NCBI GenBank assembly: GCA_900548135.1 | Contig: URJC01000036.1 | Coordinates: forward strand, 1 to 13,571 | DNA from: an uncultured Odoribacter sp. | Lineage (GTDB): Bacteria > Bacteroidota > Bacteroidia > Bacteroidales > Marinifilaceae | Reading direction: 5' to 3' | DNA length: 13,571 nt | Part shown: positions 8,939 through 13,571 of the stretch, piece after piece | Layout of the letters: each line of letters begins with the position of its first letter | Numbering within the stretch: the stretch's first letter is position 1 | Position numbers and translations under genes: made by a program | Notes under the pieces: model-generated | Told to the model about the DNA's origin: nothing | What the model saw: the letters and a program-made list of their open reading frames with translations, nothing else | Databases searched by the model: none

Positions 8939-10276
8939 ATGAAGATAAGTGGGTGGTTATGGGTATGGGTATTGGGAATAAGTGCCTGTACCTCGTCCCA
9001 GACTGTGCATTTACATGGACAGTTGAAGGATATGGGGACACAAAATGTGATTATGCGGTATAATGGAGCTGCTGCTTTGCTGGGAGATAGCAGGGATATT
9101 ATATTACATACAGATACTGAGGGGAACTTCGATACAATATTACCTTTGGAAAGACCGGAGTATTATTCAATAAACCGGAATACGCTTTGGTTGGAACCTG
9201 GTGATGATTTGAAGGTTATGATTACCCAGGATAATCGGGAAGCACAATTTCAGGGCCAAGGGGCGAATGCCAATATGTATATGAAGGACCGTTTATTTCC
9301 CAAAGGCGGTTCTTATCTCGAAGGAGGTACTAATGTGCAGGCTGATTTTCCACAAACCCGTAAATTGATAACTGAACTGGCTGCTGAACGGGAAAAGCAA
9401 CTGGAGGATTTGCAGGGGGTATCTGCTGAGTTTAAGCAGTTGGAGAAAGCCAGAATATATGCTGATGTGATCAATAGTTATTTTTCATATAGCTCATATG
9501 CTTCTGAGTTTGCCGGTAAGACCGGAGAGGAGGTGATGAAACTGGAGCAAAAATATCTGTCAGAGGCAGCTGCGGAGATAAAGGAGAAGGTGAGGTTCCT
9601 GAATGATGAACGCTTTCTGGATGTTGCTGTAGTCCGGGATATTCTTTTTTATCGTTTAGACTCGGCCTATGCCGTTATCTTTGAAGAATATATTCCGGGT
9701 GACCGTTGCCGGGAACTTTATGATAGTTATCAAAAAGTGTCGGAGTTACGACATGGGTTGAATCAACAGGTTGTCGATCAGATCCGGGAATATATCGGTC
9801 AAATGAAGCAGGCAGATTTTGCTACAGAACTGGAGGAAAAGGTTAAACAGGCTGCCCGTTTGTTACCTGGACAGCCGGCTCCCGATTTTGTGATGACAGA
9901 TACTGCTGGCCAAGAGGTCCGGTTGAGTGATTTCAAAGGAAAAGTAATTTATATTGATCTGTGGGCAACCTGGTGTGGACCTTGTATTCAGGAATCTCCG
10001 GCTTTTTCAGCTCTGAGTGTGAAATATCCTGATATTCAGTTTTTGCAAATTTCCAGGGATGAACAACGCCGGGCCTGGTTGGACTATGTTAGTCATAAAA
10101 AAAGTCCTTTACCTCAATATAATTCAGTAGATTTACGGTTGGTGGAAGGTTGGCAGTTGTTTTATATTCCCCGTTTTATACTGATAGACAAAGATCAGAA
10201 AATTATAGATGCTTATGCTCCCCGTCCTTCTTCTGAGGAAATAGCCGGAGTGTTGGACGTTTGTCTGAAACCTTGA
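8939..10276 (+). CDS. TlpA-family thiol-disulfide lipoprotein
   Basis: This 445-residue lipoprotein (lipobox ISAC, Cys17) has a C-terminal thioredoxin-like domain. The N-terminal region (about 20-115) is beta-rich (VHLHGQLKDMGTQNVIMRYNG, NTLWLEPGDDLKV), resembling the DUF4369-like domains that often precede TlpA in Bacteroidota. A charged, helical middle follows (about 125-300). The redox domain starts near LLPGQPAPDFVMTDTAGQEVRLSDFKGK. It has the active site WATWCGPC with cysteines 346 and 349 and a cis-proline motif YIPR (Pro411), so both catalytic elements are intact. It probably reduces or isomerises disulfides in the periplasm or at the outer membrane. It is the last gene of the uptake operon, 3 nt after the previous stop, with a terminator about 20 nt downstream. 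Whether it acts on the operon's own proteins or on imported substrate is not known. Confidence 0.88.
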   Translation: MKISGWLWVWVLGISACTSSQTVHLHGQLKDMGTQNVIMRYNGAAALLGDSRDIILHTDTEGNFDTILPLERPEYYSINRNTLWLEPGDDLKVMITQDNREAQFQGQGANANMYMKDRLFPKGGSYLEGGTNVQADFPQTRKLITELAAEREKQLEDLQGVSAEFKQLEKARIYADVINSYFSYSSYASEFAGKTGEEVMKLEQKYLSEAAAEIKEKVRFLNDERFLDVAVVRDILFYRLDSAYAVIFEEYIPGDRCRELYDSYQKVSELRHGLNQQVVDQIREYIGQMKQADFATELEEKVKQAARLLPGQPAPDFVMTDTAGQEVRLSDFKGKVIYIDLWATWCGPCIQESPAFSALSVKYPDIQFLQISRDEQRRAWLDYVSHKKSPLPQYNSVDLRLVEGWQLFYIPRFILIDKDQKIIDAYAPRPSSEEIAGVLDVCLKP

Positions 10277-10297
10277 ATTCGGATATAAGTAGGATAG

Positions 10298-10341
10298 GGA
10301 AGTGTGGTAAATGTAGACCTTTACTACACTTCCTTGTTTTT
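10298..10341 (+). terminator. Intrinsic terminator of the susCD operon
   Basis: A 14-bp stem is formed by GGAAGTGTGGTAAA (10298-10311) and TTTACTACACTTCC (10320-10333), with a single G-U wobble and an 8-nt loop. The T-rich run TTGTTTTT follows. It lies 22 nt after the stop codon of the TlpA lipoprotein gene and ends the long + strand operon, separating it from the downstream sigma factor gene. Confidence 0.88.
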
Positions 10342-10440
10342 AATTGTTGTCTAATGTTAATAATAGGTAAGAATGAATGGAATAAGGTGGATTTAAAGTC
10401 GTTCCGGAAATAGAGAGGAAAAGTATGATTGATTTTTGAT

Positions 10441-10448
10441 TATATTTG
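10441..10448 (+). promoter_or_regulatory. Putative Bacteroidota -7 box upstream of the sigma gene
   Basis: TATATTTG matches the TAnnTTTG consensus used by the primary sigma factor of Bacteroidota. It is 23 nt upstream of the sigma gene ATG, giving a short leader. No matching TTTG box is present at the expected distance upstream, so the call rests on one half-site in AT-rich DNA. The preceding terminator makes a separate promoter for this gene necessary. Confidence 0.4.
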
Positions 10449-10471
10449 TTCCTTGATTTTCAGAGATAAAA

Positions 10472-11044
10472 ATGCAGAACGATAAGGAAATACTGGGGTT
10501 GTTGAAGACGGATACTGACAGGGGTATGGATAGCCTATTTGACAGGTATTATAAACCTTTGGTAGTATTTGCCTATGCATATCTGAATGATTGGGCTGAA
10601 ACAGAGGACTTGGTTCAGGAACAGTTGGTGAAATTATGGTCCCGGCAGGCATTTGATCAGGTTACTGCTGAGGCGTTGGGATCTTTTTTATTTACTGTAG
10701 TAAAAAATGCCTGTATTAACCGGCTTGAAAAGAAACCGCTTCCGTTAACAAGCTTGGAACTGCCACATTTTAAGATTGCTCAGGAAGAAGCAGAACGTAT
10801 GGATGATGCGGTAGCCCGGATTGTGGCAGAAGCTTTGCAAAAATTACCTGAAAAGACACGCCGGGTTGTTGAATGTGTGATGCTGGAAGATAAAATGTAT
10901 AAAGAAGCTGCTGAAGAATTAGGAGTTTCAGTGAATACAATAAAGACCCTTTTGAAACAGGGTATGAAAATATTGAAGGAAGAATTAAAGGATAAGCAAG
11001 ATTATTTGTTGTTATTGTATATGCGTGTTAAATTGCAATGGTGA
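10472..11044 (+). CDS. ECF RNA polymerase sigma-70 factor (Bacteroides-expansion type)
   Basis: This 190-residue cytoplasmic sigma factor would direct RNA polymerase to a small set of promoters. Region 2 (about residues 20-80) contains SLFDRYYKPLVVFAYAYLNDW, the EDLVQEQLVKLW segment and FTVVKNACINRLEKK. Region 4 (about 120-170) contains LQKLPEKTRRVVECV and the helix-turn-helix YKEAAEELGVSVNTIKTLLKQGMKIL. Length and order are normal for the ECF sigma factors that pair with FecR and SusC proteins. Region 2 has Gln in EDLVQEQ where Val or Thr is common. The start MQNDKEILGLLK is typical of the family. No anti-sigma gene follows; the next gene is on the other strand. It may serve the fecR at the start of the window or an unlinked FecR, or act without one. 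Confidence 0.92.
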   Translation: MQNDKEILGLLKTDTDRGMDSLFDRYYKPLVVFAYAYLNDWAETEDLVQEQLVKLWSRQAFDQVTAEALGSFLFTVVKNACINRLEKKPLPLTSLELPHFKIAQEEAERMDDAVARIVAEALQKLPEKTRRVVECVMLEDKMYKEAAEELGVSVNTIKTLLKQGMKILKEELKDKQDYLLLLYMRVKLQW

Positions 11045-11223
11045 TCTGTATAGTTCCAGTAAAAATACTCCGATTCCTCTTTATCAAATGATGATTTAAA
11101 AAGTGTCTGATAATCAGGGATTTGTTGATTTGGTGGAAACAGAGAAGGGATCCAAAAAGTCAAAATATCCCCTTATAGAATCGGATATTTGATTTCAGTT
11201 TCCAATAGGGATACAAATAAATC
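11045..11223 (+). other. Intergenic stretch after the sigma gene
   Basis: This untranslated stretch lies between the sigma gene and the shared terminator. It holds no convincing gene. One 29-codon open frame (11103-11192, KVSDNQGFVDLVETEKGS...) reads in a protein-like way but has no start signal and is preceded by an in-frame stop at 11097. A small perfect palindrome, CTGATAATCAG, occurs at 11107-11117. No fecR remnant was recognised here. Confidence 0.5.
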
Positions 11224-11256
11224 GAGGGTGCTAAATGCTTTTAGGACCCCTCTTTT
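11224..11256. terminator. Bidirectional intrinsic terminator between convergent genes
   Basis: The stem pairs GAGGG (11224-11228) with CCCTC (11248-11252) and CTAAA (11231-11235) with TTTAG (11240-11244), leaving a small internal loop and a TGCT apical loop. TTTTCATTTC follows on the + strand, and on the - strand the hairpin is followed by GATTTATTTG. It can therefore end both the sigma transcript and the convergent smpB/thioredoxin transcript, whose last stop codon is at 11281. Confidence 0.72.
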
Positions 11257-11280
11257 CATTTCAATCTGCATTTTACAGGT

Positions 11281-11787
11281 TTATTTGTACTTTTGGATTA
11301 GATTCTTTACGACTTCCGGAGTTAGTTTATGTCCTTCAAGGAATGGAAAACCTTCCCAACGGACGATGCCTTGGGGATCGATGAGAATAATGTGCGGAAT
11401 TCCTTTTACTTCCAAAGATTTTTTCATCGTCGCCTGCGGATCGATGCCACAATAGTATTCGATTACCGGTTTTTCCAGAGCCTTAACTTTATCTGCTGTT
11501 TCGTCAGAAATACCGATTACAACCAAGTTATCTTTGAATTGTTTGTGAATTTCATTCAATTCCGGAATTGCCTGACGGCATGGACCGCACCAGGTTGCCC
11601 AGAAATCTACCAGTACAAATTTTCCTTTTGTATCCGGTTGTTTGGAAAGCCATTCGGTTACTGTTAAATCGGGGGCTTTTTCATTCAGGATGGATTTGGC
11701 CCATAATTGTTTTCCATTATTACTTTCCTGAGCAAAGGAAAGGCTACTGATTAGAAGCAATGTAATGATATTAATGGTGTTCTTCAT
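11281..11787 (-). CDS. Secreted TlpA-like thioredoxin
   Basis: This is a 168-residue periplasmic thiol-disulfide protein. The N-terminus MKNTINIITLLLISSLSFAQ is a cleavable signal peptide without a lipobox cysteine, so unlike the lipoprotein homologue at 8939-10276 it should be soluble. The thioredoxin fold follows: KAPDLTVTEWLSK, then FVLVDFWATWCGPCRQAIPEL with active-site Cys67 and Cys70, and the cis-proline motif GIPH (Pro131) followed by IILIDPQGIVRWEG. There is one further cysteine (Cys113, in EYYCGID). The protein is a minimal TlpA/ResA-like domain with no extra N-terminal module. It is the last gene of the - strand group, 24 nt after smpB, and runs into the shared terminator. A general periplasmic reductase role is likely; the specific client is unknown. 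Confidence 0.92.
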   Translation of the reverse strand: MKNTINIITLLLISSLSFAQESNNGKQLWAKSILNEKAPDLTVTEWLSKQPDTKGKFVLVDFWATWCGPCRQAIPELNEIHKQFKDNLVVIGISDETADKVKALEKPVIEYYCGIDPQATMKKSLEVKGIPHIILIDPQGIVRWEGFPFLEGHKLTPEVVKNLIQKYK

Positions 11788-11811
11788 AATTGAACGGGTT
11801 TATTGTTTCTG

Positions 11812-12261
11812 TTATCGCTTCATAGCCCTGTCCATGTCTTTTTTGGCATCTTTGAGTTTCAGGGATTCCCGTTTGTCATATTCTTTTTTACCTTTAGCCA
11901 GTGCAATCCGCATTTTTGCATATCCTTTTTCGTTGAGGAAAACCCGTACCGGCACAATGGTAAGTCCGGACTCTTTGACTTTTCGCTCCAACTTAATGAG
12001 TTCTTTATGAGTGAGCAATAGCTTGCGTTCTCTTTTTTCTTCGTGGTTGTAATAGGTGCCTAGTTTGTATTCAGAAATATTCATTCCTTTTACCCATAAT
12101 TCGCCCCGGTTAAAGAAACAGTAGGAATCGACGAGGCTGGCTTTGCCTGCTCGTAAGGATTTAATTTCTGTTCCGGTGAGGACAATACCGGCATTATATT
12201 CTTCCAGAAATTCATAGTCGAAAGAAGCCCGTTTATTACGTATATTGATTTCATTAGCCAT
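11812..12261 (-). CDS. smpB: SsrA-binding protein SmpB
   Basis: SmpB binds tmRNA (SsrA) and delivers it to stalled ribosomes for trans-translation, which tags incomplete proteins and releases the ribosome. The 149-residue product is recognisable along its whole length: [44 protein letters not shown], then [36 protein letters not shown], and [36 protein letters not shown]. The basic C-terminal tail ([13 protein letters not shown]) is the part that enters the mRNA channel of the ribosome. Length is normal and no key segment is missing. The gene lies 13 nt after the Yip1-like gene and 24 nt before the thioredoxin gene, suggesting co-transcription. The tmRNA gene itself is not in the window. Confidence 0.98.
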   Translation of the reverse strand: MANEINIRNKRASFDYEFLEEYNAGIVLTGTEIKSLRAGKASLVDSYCFFNRGELWVKGMNISEYKLGTYYNHEEKRERKLLLTHKELIKLERKVKESGLTIVPVRVFLNEKGYAKMRIALAKGKKEYDKRESLKLKDAKKDMDRAMKR

Positions 12262-12274
12262 GATGGATATCAGT

Positions 12275-12850
12275 TTAGATGTTAATAGCAGATATGTTGA
12301 ATAGGATCATAAGGAGTTGCGAGATAATGATTGGAATACAAATGATAGTTAACGAAGTGATTATTAAAATGTTCGTTTTCTGATTTGCAGGTATTTCTGG
12401 TAACCTTTCTATTCCTGAATAAAGAGTCCGGATAAAAATGAAACTCAGGAGAGTAAACAACTGGCCTATAAAAATATTCCCTAAAGCTGTTCCTATTCCG
12501 TGGAAAAGGATAAAAACAGCGAAACTATATATAGTCAGGTTTAATGCCATATTGTTTGGGCAGTTTAGCTTACTACAAAGATATTCACGGGTAATCAGGT
12601 AAGCGAACCAAGCTCCGCACAAAGCTGAAATCAGACTAATGAAGGCTAATCCTACTGAATGGAGAATGCTGTATTTAAAAAGACTAAGCAAAAGTACCAA
12701 TAAAGAAACCACCAAAGATACTGGTAAAAGATAGTTACGGAAAATATCTTTAACTGGCAGGTTTTCTTTCAGTATCCAAGGCCAGATGCTGTTTGGTCTC
12801 AACAGCATTAGCTTTGTCCGTTCATATATTTTTTGGAAATTCATTTTCAT
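12275..12850 (-). CDS. Yip1-like five-helix membrane protein
   Basis: This 191-residue integral membrane protein starts with a short cytoplasmic segment, [26 protein letters not shown], that matches the opening of bacterial Yip1/DUF1282-like proteins (an amphipathic stretch, a P-x-x-x-W element, then the membrane domain). Five hydrophobic segments are visible at roughly residues 39-60, 64-88, 103-125, 127-145 and 160-188. No catalytic or transport motif is apparent. The ATG at 12850 is used; a second in-frame ATG two codons later (12844) is equally plausible, giving [11 protein letters not shown]. Function in bacteria is not established. It sits 58 nt after the hydrolase gene and 13 nt before smpB. 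Confidence 0.75.
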   Translation of the reverse strand: MKMNFQKIYERTKLMLLRPNSIWPWILKENLPVKDIFRNYLLPVSLVVSLLVLLLSLFKYSILHSVGLAFISLISALCGAWFAYLITREYLCSKLNCPNNMALNLTIYSFAVFILFHGIGTALGNIFIGQLFTLLSFIFIRTLYSGIERLPEIPANQKTNILIITSLTIICIPIIISQLLMILFNISAINI

Positions 12851-12857
12851 AAGACTA

Positions 12858-12865
12858 CAAAAATA
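12858..12865 (-). promoter_or_regulatory. Putative -7 box upstream of the Yip1-like gene
   Basis: On the - strand this reads TATTTTTG, a match to TAnnTTTG. It ends only 7 nt before the ATG at 12850, so a transcript from it would have almost no leader, or would favour the ATG at 12844. No partner TTTG box is seen at the expected upstream distance. The match could be chance in AT-rich DNA. Confidence 0.3.
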
Positions 12866-12908
12866 TTTAATTTTTTGGTTATTCTGCTACTGTTTTTCTA
12901 ACTTTAAA

Positions 12909-13571
12909 CTAATAGTAGCGGTTCAGCAAAGAATCGGTTGTGATGAGTTTATCAGATTGAGGAGTTATGAATTTATTTTTTGTGGAAGATAGGAACTGTT
13001 TCAATTCATGTGCGATCTTTAAATAACCGTTTTCATTCGGATGTAAGCCGTCCCGGAACAAGGATTCCTGGATGAGTCCGTTTTTTTGTTTTAACCGGGT
13101 TGAAATGTCTGCAAAACGGATGTAAGAAATCGGTTTTAATTTTTTTGCAATTTGTTTATTCAATCCTTCGATCCGTTTCTCCTGATTTTTGCGGGGTAAA
13201 ATACCAATAACTATAATTTCGGCTTGAGGTTGTCGGGAATGTATCGTTTCTGTGATGTCTTTAATTCCCAGTACGATGTTTTCATCTGTGTCAGTTTCCA
13301 GGTTGTTGGTTCCTATTAGCAAAAACACTTTTTGAGCCTGAAAACCATCTAATTCTCCGTGCTGAATCCGCCATAGCACATTCTCTATCCGGTCCCATCC
13401 GCATCCCATATTGACCACTTTCTTGTTTTTGAATAGCTGGTTCCAGGATTTGTTTCCGCATTGTCTCGGAGCATGGGGTTCTCCACTCCAATAGTGTATG
13501 ATGGAATTTCCTATAACGGCAATTTCAGGTTGTACTTCCTGGTTATAGGATAAGATGGTTTCGTGTCTTTG
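12909..13571 (-). CDS. SGNH/GDSL-type hydrolase (N-terminus outside window)
   Basis: The frame is open from the window edge to a stop at 12909-12911, giving 221 visible codons; the GTG at 13418 is internal. SGNH blocks are present in order. Block I is PEIAVIGNSIIHYWSG, with GNS instead of GDS, a variant seen in Bacteroidota members of the family. A block II-like segment is KVVNMGCGWDRIENVLWRI. Block III is VFLLIGTNNLETD, keeping the key Asn of the G-x-N motif. Block V is DGLHPNENGY, with the Asp-x-x-His pair. Catalytic Ser, Gly, Asn and Asp/His are therefore all accounted for. Such enzymes are esterases or acyl hydrolases, often acting on acetylated glycans or phospholipids. Substrate and localisation cannot be judged without the missing N-terminus, where a signal peptide might sit. 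It lies 58 nt upstream of the Yip1-like gene, possibly in a separate unit. Confidence 0.88.
   Translation of the reverse strand, partial: QRHETILSYNQEVQPEIAVIGNSIIHYWSGEPHAPRQCGNKSWNQLFKNKKVVNMGCGWDRIENVLWRIQHGELDGFQAQKVFLLIGTNNLETDTDENIVLGIKDITETIHSRQPQAEIIVIGILPRKNQEKRIEGLNKQIAKKLKPISYIRFADISTRLKQKNGLIQESLFRDGLHPNENGYLKIAHELKQFLSSTKNKFITPQSDKLITTDSLLNRYY

Noticed and set aside
11107..11117. Perfect palindrome CTGATAATCAG
   Set aside because: Five-base arms are common by chance, and the site lies downstream of the sigma gene where an operator has no obvious role.
11103..11192. 29-codon open stretch after the sigma gene, considered as a fecR remnant or small gene
   Set aside because: It is too short to stand out in AT-rich DNA, is preceded by an in-frame stop, and matches no FecR segment I can recognise.
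11189..11455. 88-codon + strand open frame overlapping the thioredoxin gene end
   Set aside because: It runs through the bidirectional terminator and antisense to the intact thioredoxin gene, and uses a TTG start without support.

Overview
The window looks like a chromosomal piece of a Bacteroidota genome, most likely order Bacteroidales. The pointers are a SusC/SusD outer-membrane pair, a run of lipoproteins with Bacteroidota-style Ser/Ala-Cys lipoboxes, a FecR-type anti-sigma factor with a C-terminal DUF4974-like region, a Bacteroides-expansion type ECF sigma factor, starts without Shine-Dalgarno sequences and TAnnTTTG-like promoter boxes. The plug wording of the SusC protein (YGSKAANGVVVIETK) and the gene order recall gut Odoribacteraceae (Odoribacter/Butyricimonas). 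That placement is from memory of family patterns, not from a search.

Positions 2-10276 (+ strand) hold one long, tightly packed nutrient-uptake locus: fecR (5' end outside the window), susC with an N-terminal STN signalling domain, susD, a DUF4843-type lipoprotein, a PKD-like lipoprotein, an unassigned lipoprotein with YD-like repeats, and a lipoprotein with a TlpA/thioredoxin domain. From susC to the TlpA gene the gaps are 1-24 nt, and a strong intrinsic terminator follows at 10298-10341. The expected logic is a FecA/FecR/FecI-type relay. Substrate bound at the SusCD complex is sensed through the STN domain by FecR in the periplasm, and FecR releases an ECF sigma factor that transcribes the locus. 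A clear imperfect hairpin sits between fecR and susC. No carbohydrate-active enzyme, protease or other degradative enzyme is visible, so the substrate is unknown and need not be a glycan. The terminal thiol-disulfide protein is the only enzyme-like member.

Positions 10277-11280 contain a separate ECF sigma gene (10472-11044) with its own putative promoter and no anti-sigma gene after it. A bidirectional terminator at 11224-11256 separates it from the convergent genes.

Positions 11281-13571 (- strand) are a more housekeeping-like group, in transcription order: an SGNH/GDSL-type hydrolase (N-terminus outside the window), a five-helix Yip1-like membrane protein, smpB (trans-translation), and a secreted TlpA-like thioredoxin. 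Gaps between the last three genes are 13 and 24 nt, so they are probably co-transcribed. No tRNA, rRNA, CRISPR array, insertion sequence or phage gene was seen.
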